From Amyloporia xantha (Eukaryota > Basidiomycota > Agaricomycetes > Polyporales > Adustoporiaceae): 64,000 nucleotides of DNA. Position 1 is the first letter of the stretch, and every line of letters starts with the position of its first letter. The stretch spans positions 744,001 through 808,000 of the forward strand of contig JAYKKR010000002.1 in the NCBI GenBank assembly GCA_036971615.1, in the 5' to 3' direction. The position numbers and the translations under genes were made by a program. The notes below the pieces were generated by a model. It was not told the origin of the DNA. It did not search any database and saw nothing but the letters and a program-made list of their open reading frames with translations. Of the stretch, positions 49,469-60,919 are shown one piece after another.

Positions 49469-51625
49469 ATGCATCTCACTCCTATCACGGGCGTACTATG
49501 TTTGTTCAGCTTAGCGCTCGTCTATTGGTTTGCTAGACGACTCCGTCGACACTCCCTACCTCCCGGTCCCCCAGGACTACCTTTCATTGGCAATGCATTG
49601 CAAATGCCCGCTGGACAAGGATGGCTCAAGTTTGCCGAGTGGGCAAAGACATATGGTAAGTCGTAACTGTTATCCATTTTTGAGAACACGGAGCCTGAGG
49701 ACAGCTACGTTGCGATGTAATGTGCAGGAAATGTCATGCACCTTTCCGTGTTCGGTCGCTCGATCATCGTATTGAGCTCGCCTGAGGTCATCTTCGGTCT
49801 ACTTGAGAAGAGAAGTACTTTGTATTCCGATCGGCCAATAACACTTATGGCTGGTGCGTTGTACTAAGATGCCTGTTGGATCGAATTGCATGGTTATGTC
49901 ACCCGTTTTCTAGAAACTATTGGGTATGATCGGTACCCCCCTGTTGATCGATACGGCAATCGTCACAGACAGGGGCGTAAGATTATTCAAAACAACCTTA
50001 GTGCACGCAAAGCGCCTGGATGGCAACGACTACAGGAACGCAAGGTTTTGCAACTTCTTCCCAGGTTACTCAGCTCTCCAGCACCTTTGCGTCGGCATCT
50101 CCAATGGTAAACGCTATGTGCTGAGGAATACTTTCTCTTGAGGATGATATCATGTTATAGGTGTTTTGCGAGTACAGTTGTGCAGCTTACCTATGGCCAT
50201 CACATGGAAGATTTTGACGATCCTGTTGTCACCCTTATCGAGAAAAATCTGGAGGGGGTTTCTCTCTCCATCAAACCTGAAGCATATCTCGTCAACAGCT
50301 TAACCTTCTGTAAACATTCTAGTATCCTTCAAAACCCATACCCAGATTGATCTCATTTTGATCACACCACCTCAGTGCAGTATCTTCCTGATTGGATACC
50401 GGGAACCGGATTCAAAGCTGTCATAAAATCAAGGCGGGATTATTTAGATGCGTCGCGTGCTGCAACTTATGAGCGCGTGAAGAGAGAAGTTGTGCGATAA
50501 TTTATTCAATGTTAGGACGGCAATTGGTTGCTTACGCTTCTCAGGCCGAAGGCACGGCTTTACCTTCAATCACGGCGGAATTGCTACAAAGCAACAGCAA
50601 CCCAACTGTAGAAGAGGAAAGTCTGTACGAAGCCGCAACTATGGCCTTCTATACTGGTGTGTTCCGCATCTTGATGATGTCTTAACAAAGGGTGCTGATA
50701 ACGTCTACTCAGCTGGCGTTGACAGTGTAAGCACGTCGTGTCCGGCTTTAGCACATACTATGTGACTGATTTTCACCGTCTTACAGACGGCCTCTTCGCT
50801 CGAGTCATTCTTCCTCATCATGCTCCTCTATCCGGATGTCCAACGCAAGGCACAGGCCGAGTTAGACAGTGTGTTGGAGCCCGGATGCTTACCGAAATTC
50901 AATGATCGCTCCAAATTGCCTTACATTGACGCGTTGATAAAGGAGATTCACCGCTGGAATCCAGTGACACCATTGGGTAAGATGATCGGCCGTTTGACAT
51001 CTGCAGCCTTCGTGCTAATGGAGCATATCCGTAGCTATACCTCACCGCCTTATTCAAGATGATGTGTACGATGGATATCACATTCCAGCAGGAAGTATAA
51101 TAATCCCTAACAGTTGGTGAGTGTTTTATATGTCTCAACATCTGTATCAACATGTTTATGCATTCACAGGGCTGTCATGCACGACCCTTCTCTGTATCCG
51201 GAACCTTTTGAGGTCATTCCAGAGCGCTACCTGAACGAGGACGGGGAGCAGAACCCAGATCCGCGACTCTTCGCATTTGGTTACGGAAGGCGGTAAGCAT
51301 GCCCTTGTATACATGGCTGATACGCTAACCAACGATATCGCAGTATTTGTCCAGGGAGCGTTCTTGCTGAGGATGCATTATTCATTACCATAACCACGGT
51401 TCTTGCGACGTTGAATATCGAAAAGGCCTTGGATTCGGACGGTCATCCGATTAATCCTGAAGTCAACTACACCGGGCCTCTCGGTAGGTAAGTAGTCTTG
51501 GGTATCTTACCCTTTCCCCGCTGACCTGTCTGCTTAGCCGCGCCGGTCCATTTGAATGTCGGATCAGTCCTCGATCTCCCGATGCCGAACAGCTAATTAT
51601 GACGGCTTCTGGAGGGGGGATGTGA
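49469..51625 (+). CDS. Cytochrome P450 (P450-3), paralogue of P450-1
   Basis: It starts MHLTPITGVLCLFSLALVYW with hinge LPPGPPGLPFIGNA. Exon 1 is 49469-49655 and exon 2 49728-49853; the third begins with ETIGYDRYPPVDRYGNRHRQ. EIHR gives ExxR, PERY follows DPFEVI-like EPFEVI, and the heme loop is FGYGRRICPG, split by an intron; the protein ends TASGGGM. The I-helix reads AGVDST instead of AGADTT, so Ser stands where the conserved Thr that helps oxygen activation normally sits. All junctions examined are GT..AG and the frame stays open. It was created with P450-1 by duplication of the block. The substrate is unknown; the Ser change could alter but need not abolish activity. Confidence 0.85.
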
Positions 51626-51973
51626 ACGGGGACTATCGCCTAGTGTATAATCTTTCTTGAAAACTGCGCAGAATTATACTCCACGAACTGTGCAGTCACG
51701 ATCTTGTAATTTTATGCCCCGTACTTTCTCATGTAGCAATGCGTCTCGGCTTTCAGTCAGGGCGCGAATCCCTCCAAGTTGATAAGATAAAAGTTGAAGT
51801 CCAGATGTACCGGTATACGGGACATGCCAGGGATGCAGCTGTGCAGACACAAACGACCTTTTGGACGTTCTACTAGACGTGCCATTCCTCGAGCACCAAG
51901 CGCATCATAATGGTCGACTAAGATCGAATTCCAGGGTTACTTATTCAGTTCTGTCGCTCGGTTCGCGCTCACC

Positions 51974-52585
51974 TAGTCTCGGACCAGACCCCCACGGCCA
52001 CCCTAAAAGGGAACCCGTCCGTGAGGGTCTGGTCCACTTCCAGCCACTTTAGAGGGGTTATGCGTCTCCCCTAAGCGCTCGCTCGCGACGCGTCGAACGC
52101 GTCCTGTACGCCCGGCGTCTAAAATACACAAATTCGTAATCAAACTAGATCTTTCAGTTGTTTTTTATCGTTGTACTGTCGTAATGGCCCACACTCGTTT
52201 CATATATGTCTGAAAACTCCCCCTCGAAGGCGAACTGTCGACATCTGCAGGTATTGTCGTAGGAGAGCTGGTCGGGCCGAAAGAACTGACGGCCTCCAGT
52301 TCGTCATGGTCATAGAGCTCAACAAAACTGGCGCGGGCTGTCCTAGTAGCATAGCCGTGTATTATAGTATAGCAGTACAATATATTAATAAGACGAAAAG
52401 ACTGCCGAGAGGGACTACTAGCGATGGCGTCGAGGTACAAACGCCGGGCGTACAGGACGCGTTCGACGCGCCGCGAGCGAGCGCTTAGGGGAGACGCATA
52501 ACCCCTCTAAAGTGGCTGGAAGTGGACCAGACCCTCACGGACGGGTTCCCTTTTAGGGTGGCCGTGGGGGTCTGGTCCGAGACTA
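51974..52585. mobile_element. MITE with long inverted repeats (same family as 44167-44621)
   Basis: Terminal inverted repeats of about 145 bp begin TAGTCTCGGACCAGACCCCC and end with the exact inverse at 52585. The direct repeat CGCTCACC flanks the element (51966-51973 and 52586-52593). If the first T belongs to the duplication, it is the 9-bp CGCTCACCT. The inner 300 bp has no transposase frame. It lies in copy B of the segmental duplication and is absent from the matching place in copy A (about 43.2 kb), so it inserted after the duplication or was lost from A. Confidence 0.88.
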
Positions 52586-53609
52586 CGCTCACCTGAGTAT
52601 TGTACCTGCCTGTTTTGGTCGATTCCACTCGGCAGACAGCTGGCAGGCAGATCGGGTTTGGTCCTGGTATCAGCGAAGATTTCTCGTTACCGCAGAGTTG
52701 GCAAGAAAATTCCAAGAAGTCCGTTTAATTGCTGTATATGAGCATATATAGTCTGGATGCAAAGTCTGGGACTTAAGAGTGGCTCGCAAACGTCAGGTAT
52801 GTACTGTAGTGCGCTAGGCCGCTAGCGGTACGCGCTCATGTGGCGCGCTCGGATATAGCCGTGTCTGAATAAACAAGCAGGACGGAGCGCTGAACGCGAA
52901 TTGAGCGACCAGAATTGGGCAGCTCTGCCAGTGACAAGCCTGACAGTAGTCACCTACGGAGAGTGTCTGAGCACCAAGTTGTCCAGGGTCCTCCGGTATA
53001 TTAGCAGAAATCGGATAGTATGCATCAGCTACATTAGTATCTGCATGACCCGCTCGGTGACCGTCATCTGCACGTACAGGGATCCGACCTCTCGACATTA
53101 CGGCTGGAATGTCCGGATATTTCTCCATACCTATCTGATTTCTCCGTACAGGCCTTGATGCATTCTACGGTAAGTTCTTCGCCGAGTGACTCATCGCTTG
53201 GAAGCTGGCATCGTCCTACCAGATATATTCCGATTGGACAAAATAACATCATTCCCGCTTATTGAAGCGGTGGTGTCAATTAATATCGCTATCTCGTTGG
53301 CGACATTCTCAAGGTACCGCGCGTCTACTACGGAATTAAGGCTATCGGCACAGCGCAGAGTCACCTGGTACGCCGTAGTGGCCAATGTGCGTTGAGAACA
53401 AGTTGAGAAATTCCCATACTTCAGGCCGCTGACTTGAATATCTTCACTTCTTCTGTTCTAGCTGTCAGATGTCTATGGATTTAAAGGGGATCAGTAGCTC
53501 TCGGCGCCGTGCAACGTTCTATCTGTCGAGAATTGTGGTCCTATTCATAACACCAGCACCATAAGTATTCTCACTTGATTCGCCCTATTGTTTGACATCT
53601 ACTGCACGC

Positions 53610-55768
53610 ATGCATCTCACATCTATCACGGGTGTACTGTGTTTGTTCAGCTTAGCAGTCATCTATAGGCTTGCTAGAAGACTCTCTCGACACCCCCTAC
53701 CTCCCGGTCCCCCAGGACTGCCTTTCATTGGCAATGCATTGCAAATCCCTGCCGATCAAAGATGGCTCATATTTTCCGAATGGGCAAAGAAATATGGTAA
53801 GCTGTGAACGGTGACTGGACCTAAGAACGACGCGGATATAACGCTATGTAATTTACAGGACACATCATGCACCTTTCTGTACTTGGCAGCCCACTTATCG
53901 TGTTAAGTTCCCCTGATGCCATATTCGATTTACTGGAGAAGAGGAGTGCTCTGTACTCTGACCGGCCTAGGATGCAAATGGCGGGTAAGTTGTGTTGAGG
54001 ATACGTCTTTGATTCCGATGGCCAACTTGCTCATTTATGCACAAGAAAGTATCGGGTACGATCGATACGTATCAATAGAGCGCTATGGGAACCGTCACAG
54101 GGAAGGGCGAAAGATCATCCTGAACAGCCTCAGTGCACGCAAAATACCCGTGTTGCAACAACTGCTTGAGCAAAAGGTTACGCTACTTCTTGCCAGATTG
54201 CTCCGCTCCCCCGCATCTTTTTGCTGGCACGTGCGATGGTAAGTGTCGCTGTTATTATAACTGTTGTAGAGGGTTTCTTGAGGTTGATCGCGAGATTGTA
54301 GGTACGTTGCAAGTACGGTTCTCCAGATCACCCATGGTCACCACGTAGAAGATTTCGATGATCCTGTGGTGCGAATCGTCGAGAGCGTTCTCGAAGAATT
54401 CTCCCTCTCCGTTACACCTGGGGCATACCTCGTCGACAGTCTACCTTTCTGTAGGCATTTTAACTTTCCAGAGTGAGACATCAACTGAACCGGCTGTATA
54501 TTCACCCGCCTCTTCAGTGAGGTATCTTCCTGAATGGGTTCCAGGTACCGGATTCAAAGCTGTTGCAAAGGCAAGGCGGGATCATCTAGATACGATGCGT
54601 GCTGCAACCTATGAGCGTGTCAAAACAGAATTGGTACGATGGTTTCGGTCATGTTATCACAAAGACCGGCTACTTACGTTTCTCAGGCCCACGGCACGGC
54701 TTTGCCTTCACTCACGGCGGAATTGCTAGAAAGCAGCAGCAGTAGCCCAACTGCTGAAGAGGAGGATCTGTACGAAAGCACAACTGTGGCTTTCTATGCG
54801 GGTGTGTTACATCTCAGTAGTGTCTCAACGCAGAGCGCTGATATAGTTTCCTTAGGTGGTGCCGACACTGTGAGCATATTGTGCCAAGTTTTGGCACCCA
54901 GCGTAACGGATTTTCGCCTTACAGACGGTCTCTGCTATCGAGTCGTTCTTCCTCATCATGATCCTTTATCCGGATGTCCAGCGCAAGGCACAAGCCGAGT
55001 TGGACAGTGTGTTGGAGCCTGGATGCTTACCAAAATTCAGTGATCGCTCTAAGTTGCCTTACATTGACGCCTTAATTAAGGAGATTCACCGATGGAACCC
55101 AGTGGTACCAACAGGTGAGACGATCTGTAATACATCTTGGCTTTTGAGCTGATGGCGCATCAACCTTAGCGGTACCCCACCGACTAATCCAAGATGATGT
55201 CTACGATGGATATCACATCCCGGCAGGAAGTGTAATAATTCCGAACAGTTGGTGAGTATTCAATCTATGTCCCAAATCCGAGTTAACATATTTATGCATT
55301 TACAGGGCTGTTATGCATGACCCTTCCCTGTATCCGGACCCCTTCAATGTCGTCCCAGAGCGCTATCTGAAGGAGGGTGGGAAACTGAACCCAGATCCGC
55401 GGCTCTTTTCATTTGGTTACGGACGACGGTCAGTCTGCTTGTTTCCTTATAGCTTACAAACTGACCAACGATATTGTATAGCATTTGTCCGGGACAAGCT
55501 CTTGCGGAGGAAACACTCTTCATCGTTGTCGCCATGGTGCTTGCGACCTTGAACATTGATAAGGCCGTAGATTCTGATGGTCTGCCCATTGAACCTGACG
55601 TGAACTATACGGGATCGACCATCACGTGAGTAAACTCGCGTACGTGCGACGTCTAGTTAGCTGACTCGTCGCCTTAGCCATGCTGCCCCATTTGAATGTC
55701 GTATCAGTCCTCGATCAGCTGAGACTGAACAGCTCGTTATGATGTCTTCTGGTGGCGACAAGATCTGA
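53610..55768 (+). CDS. Cytochrome P450 (P450-4)
   Basis: This is a complete P450 of the same subfamily. It starts MHLTSITGVLCLFSLAVIYR and continues LPPGPPGLPFIGNA, SIGYDRYVSIERYGNRHREG, VLQITHGHHVEDFDDP, then the I-helix AGGADTT across an intron, EIHR (ExxR), DPFNVVPERY and the heme loop FGYGRRICPG. It ends SSGGDKI with TGA at 55766-55768. All introns follow GT..AG, and their positions agree with P450-1 and P450-3. No break is visible. It lies just beyond duplication copy B, in the place that the truncated P450-2 takes after copy A, but its sequence is closer to P450-1/-3 than to P450-2. Gene conversion or a further duplication could explain this. Confidence 0.87.
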
Positions 55769-57186
55769 GTGAGCCGGTGGATTCCGGTATTAGCTTTCCT
55801 CGTGCTCAGCAAAGCACTATTAGGCTTATTTTTGGGTGTGTCTACTTCAGTAGCTTGGTATGCAGTGCTAGCCATCTAAGAACCCTTAGAGTTATGGTAG
55901 AAGTTTGAGACAGGACTCGTAATTATGCGAGTGGCCTTCTGAAATTGGCGTCGCGTCGACTGAATGCAAACGACTTAGTACAAACGCACTTATTATCGGC
56001 TCAGACAATGCATTGTCAGCTAATACGCGACACAAACATTTCAGTTCCTGAACGCTCTTATAACAAGGTCGGGTAAGTTAGGGACATCCGGAACACTTTG
56101 AAAAAGGATATACAGTGTTGACACACTACGAAGGCGAGAAATATAACAATTCATCAACCACTTTTTTTTTTTAAAGTCAACGGGTTTATACTCTGCCCCA
56201 TGGAGGCATGTAGAGTAATAACAAAGAAAGAGAATAACCGGCCCACACAAACTCCTACTCTCCTCCCAACTGTCGCCAATTTCCTCTCTCCTCTACCACC
56301 TGCGGGGAGCGCTCACGCAGCCACAAGGGCCTCCCGAGTTTGCTGTTCCGCCTACCTCCTGGCAGCCCACTTGGCAGAACTGCTTACGTCCAAATAATGT
56401 CGTCGTACCTAAGGCGCGGCGAGAGCACCGGTTGAAGGATTGGCGCTTATCTGACCCAAATCACGAGGCCCCCAAGGGACCCCGCCTCCCAGACCCCTGC
56501 TTCCGGACATACCCCATACTGTTAGAGCTCCCGGCCTGCTCCCACTTCCGCCTCGGACCGCAATCACCATGCGATCGGGCCTCTCCTCGCGCCGGCAAAT
56601 TCCTTCCCAACGTGGGTGGTGGGTGGTGTTTGATGAGCCTTGAAGCCCATCTCCCCTGTCGCTGGGCGAGATATCCGCTGCTGGCGGTGCGCACGTCCCT
56701 GAGGGCCGTTCATGCATTTCTGCAGAGCTGAGGAGGGTGGCTACCCGCTAGACGAGTAGCAGGACTTACACACCCGAGATACTAATGCCCGGGGTGCACT
56801 GAAGATAACAGAGTCGGTTCACAGGAGGGGGAGGTCAGGTGGTGCAGCCCATCAAAGACGGTCCCGATTTGCTGATCGAGTTGGACGATGTGGTTGTAAG
56901 GACTGTGGGGGCCAAGTTGGATGGTCTCGACGAAGATAGGAAGGGACGAGAAAGAAATATGGCAAAAGGGGGGGCCCGGAAGCGACAGGCGCCCAATGCG
57001 ATGATGGTGGTACGAGGTCAAGAAGGGGTCGTTCATCAACCACTTGGCAGCAGTGCTAGTCGGTAGTGCCAAAGTTAAGTCACGCACTGCATGAGCAAAC
57101 ATGTATGTAGCTATGAAAGTAGTGTATGAAATTTGCAGCTAGAGTAGTACTAGAATCGATGCGCATAAGAGAGAACATGGGCGTGT
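55769..57186. other. Intergenic region, partly GC-rich, no supported gene
   Basis: The first part is AT-rich with a T/A run near 56161-56173. From about 56400 to 57060 it is GC-rich, with overlapping open frames of 60-106 codons on both strands (for example 56432-56731 plus and 56782-57102 minus). None has a domain or splice support. The change in composition against both flanks is notable and could mark an old insertion or a transcribed non-coding region. Confidence 0.4.
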
Positions 57187-59774
57187 TTATGCTGTTAGAG
57201 AGCGGCCGGGAGATTGCTTAATCGGTCGTACTGCCAGCGAATCGACCATCGACGGATTAGTAGTACTCCTGATAATAGTGTCAGCGGCTAGCACACGGGT
57301 GAGACTCTTGACAAGAAAGACGCACCGCTTGGGGGACTTCCTGACTATGATGGAAGCACGCAGTCGACCCATGCGAACCCGCAAGTTGTCCGCCCAACTA
57401 TGGTGGGGGCATTGTACAGTATAGCGTTCCAACGCGTCGACGAAACGCCGTGTGACCAACCCAGAATCCAAATGCGCCACGTCAATGCATGCATCCAGAA
57501 GTTCAGACACCCAGCCCCAACATCCATCATCGGTGAGCTTTTGGACCGGTAGTTCATTAGCAGAGGGATCAAAGTACCCTGCCACAACCCCCAGCGCATC
57601 TCGTATCCCATCCCTAACATGGACGAGATCAACGCGAGGAATTCTTGCAGAGATTCGTAGTGCAGACGCCGATACTTTCAAGAACCTCTGTGTACCGGAG
57701 CTTGCACGCAGCACTTCTAAGTACGAGAGTAGCCAGATGACGTCTGAGGGTTTCGTAATCAGCGATAAGGCGGGCTCACGGTTTGATGATCCGAAGTCAT
57801 ACCTTTAATATCAACGTTGAAATTGATGTCATGCTGCCAGACCACACCTGCAATCTCGTCAAGCACTGCCGCGTCGCGTACAGCAGCTGAACTCCTCAGG
57901 AGTCTGAGAAGACGTCCATACACACCCGACTCAGTGTATGGAGTAGCATACAGTAGCCGAGATATACACTGAAGAATGCGCAACTGTTCTTTTCTTCGGT
58001 CAATTTCATCGTCTATCGAGGTCGGAATGAGCCTAGAAAACATATTCAGAGACATGAAACCCATTTGAATGACAGCCTGATTGTCCTGTTCGCTGGAGAA
58101 CCATTGGAATACTGGAGGATCTTGAGTGGTATCGACCTCGTGGGCTCTGTGTTGCAAGATTCCGTAGAAGGCTGTAAGCGCAGCCGAGAAGTTCTCCTGA
58201 CAGAGGCATGGCTGTACGACCTCTTCAAGAAAAGAGTCATCCATTATGCACATATCTGCCTCGACCAGCATCAAAAGCGTGTCCTTTGGATCCATCTTGG
58301 CTAACTGTATACGGGCAGAGAAATTGTCCACGTCTCTCCACCCAGTAAGCTTCAGCCATTCCCTCCATCTCTCTGGGTCACACCACGTTATAAGATAATC
58401 CGAGACTTTGTCGGCTACGCGTTCAGCCAGATTACCTTCGTTACGATAACGATTGTACACCCATAAAGATAGATCACGAAGGTATTCCCCTGGGCGATAG
58501 GTGTGCGGGCTGACCCATCGAACGAAAAGTAACCACAACTGTGCCTGAGGCGACTTGTAAGGACAGTTGGTGATGAACGCCGGTATCAACGGAGTGCAGA
58601 TGGAAACCATAAGCAGCACGACAACCAGTGCCATCACACCACCAGCAACTCCGTGGTTCAAGGTCCACAACAGGCGCACAAGCCCGACGAGGAACAGCGT
58701 CAAAGAAGTCTGCAAAAGGATCGGCAAGATGCTGATGATGACTGGGACCTTCCACTTGACTCGACTGCGATACAGGAAGCTCCACATACGGACACTCCCG
58801 CGAGCGTTTGTGTCGCTACGCTTCGCACCACTGTATAACCATTGGTTCACCGAAATGGAAAGCGAAGCGGTGCCTAGGCTCAGAACGAGCGCAGATATCC
58901 ACAAGAAGTTAACAGATTCGGAGATGATCACAGCCGGATCTTCCGCGGCGACCTGAGAATTGACCAAGGTCGACAGAGACTCGAGAAGAGCTGAGTCGAC
59001 CTGTCCCGTATTAGCTGCTAGGATGCTCAGATGCACTGACAGCAATGCCATGATCGCCTGGTTGGTCGCCGCCTGGTTGTTGGCGCTCGGCTGAAGTGAT
59101 GTATAGTATTGCACGACAAAACCGGTAAGCGCGGCAGATACGAGACCAGACTAAAGCGTGAAGTCAGTTTCCCATGTATAGTCGAGGACGAAACGACGAG
59201 CAATGTGAGAGTTCCGGACATTGTAGGTCGTACTGAGGTAAGGCACAAGTGAAGCAACTCACGACAATGATCCAGTTATTGATCTGATCTTGCCACTGCC
59301 TGACGGTCTCATCCTCGTACTTCCAAACGTGTTTTGCACATTTGGCCCACGCTACAGAAGCATCGTTGTTGAATGGATGGTCATCTCCAGTGATTGAATC
59401 GCCATCGCTGCTAATGTGTTCTTCCTGTTTCTTCTCAATGAGCATCCGTAAATCAAAACAAAATCTCGGGAAAAGCGCACGTTGATGTCACTCTCATCTC
59501 CGGACACAGGCTGACTACTGTCGGTTGCTGTATTGACGACGACGGCCTGCGCATGATGGCGTCAGTTGCATGATTTGAGAAAATAGCGAGAGCTTACTAT
59601 CATAGTATCTGTCCCGAAACTCGCTGGCTCTCCTTTAATCTGAACCTCTCTCAATACGCTGTCCTCTGTTTGTTTGTCCGTGGAAGGCTCCGCACATTGA
59701 CCGATAGCCAAGTGGCCACGATCGACACGCAGACTAAGCTCGTCGGACATGCTTGTGTGTCCCTCAGGATTCAT
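57187..59774 (-). CDS. DUF6535 domain membrane protein
   Basis: This resembles the DUF6535 family, which is expanded in mushroom-forming fungi and has no known function. The protein starts MNPEGHTSMSDELSLRVD. After the first introns comes the domain entry AWAKCAKHVWKYEDETVRQW followed by NNWIIVSGLVSAALTGFVVQ, the first membrane helix. FLWISALVLSLGTASLSISV forms the second helix, and ISILPILLQTSLTLFLVGLV and VMALVVVLLMVSICTPLIPA the next two. A long soluble C-terminal part of about 400 residues ends in SPGRSLTA. Splicing out a 57-nt intron (after GDESDIN) avoids an apparent frame change. The last intron lies after FNVDIK. The gene is intact. Its place next to P450 genes is not known to be meaningful. 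Confidence 0.82.
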
Positions 59775-60919
59775 TGCCCAGAATTTTGTGCAACGACTTG
59801 ATTGATCGAGGCCGTGGAATCGACTGAGTACAGGGTGTTTGTTTGAGTATTCAATATAAATTTGTACGACAATAGTCAGTCGAAGGCGTAAAACTCGAAG
59901 CACAAGAGTGTCCAAACTTGAATATAGTGAGCCCAAGTTTGAGTTTCACAATGAGGCGTATTTATACATGCCCGAGATGCCTTTATTAGAACTGAAACAC
60001 CAAGCAGAAATAAGGTTAGCGTTCATCCAGACACATGTACTAGAGGCACTGACAACGTCTGAACGCCATGATGGCACTGTGCGGGCGTTGTCCGAGGATG
60101 AGTCAATGTTTCCGCATAAGAATATGAAATACGCCAGTCTGATACCATTTTCCTGCAAAGCAGCTTCCAGAGACGGGTACCTTAACCCAGGCTGTGAAGT
60201 TTCTGTACAGCCTGATGAATTGCGTAGGCGAATCAGTCGTAGACCGTAAGTCAGTGGCTCGTATAATTTTAAACAGTCTTGTAAACGATCCGGCCAAGGC
60301 ACTGTGCGGTTCATTGCGGTTCATGACGGCTGCGGGTGCCTAGGTTTCTGTCACAGCACAATGCGCATTCCAGTTCATTGCCAGCGTCATTAGCGGATTG
60401 CTAGTGCAAGAAATTCTCGACGTATTCAGGACATACCAATTATCATCTATCGCTGCATGACAAGTTGGGACAATCTGAGTCCTCTCACGGTTGCGACGTT
60501 TTGTGAAGGAACACCAGCGCATCGACCACGTGTGGGCGCTCCGGGAAACGAGTACATCAACAGACAGCCCCCCCTTGGAACTTGAATCTGTATAGGATCC
60601 ATAGCAGCCGGCCAGGTACCTCGATGTAATGTAATGCATGTAGTATGTACGACGGGTTTACGCCATGTCAGGAGATCTATGCCAAGGGACCTTGCGGACC
60701 AATCGAGTTCGGCCTAGCAATCATCTGCTGCGCACTGCCGACGTAGTCACCGTTAAATTGAAATCAATGACACCGGCCCCTCTGCAGTCGACGGATTTTT
60801 ATCCTTTTTGGTCAAAGGCTGTCTGTCACATGCGCTGTACATGGGGCCACCAATTGAGAATGAATTTCAGAATAATCGTATCGTCTCTTTACAATTACAA
60901 TTACATCACTTCAACTGCT
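59775..60919. other. Intergenic region between two minus-strand genes
   Basis: Open frames of 113 codons (59908-60249 plus) and 122 codons (59946-60314 minus) overlap each other almost completely. Neither shows a domain. The stretch at 60781-60810 resembles 43731-43760. Confidence 0.4.

Larger units (their letters stand above)
46415..53210. repeat. Tandem segmental duplication, copy B (spacer + P450-3 + flank)
   Basis: This is the second copy of the block at 37723-43730. It starts with GTTGACGTTTCTAGGAATG and runs to GCTTGGAAGCTG near 53210. It is longer than copy A mainly because of the transposon at 51974-52585 and flanking differences. Many small indels separate the spacers (46415-49468 against 37723-40772), so the duplication is not recent. 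The spacer holds no supported gene. Confidence 0.85.

Noticed and set aside
59445..59565. Apparent frameshift in the DUF6535 gene
   Set aside because: A normal 57-nt GT..AG intron after GDESDIN joins the exons in frame, so no error is needed.
59908..60314. Overlapping frames of 113 (plus) and 122 (minus) codons
   Set aside because: They mirror each other, have no splice pattern and no domain.
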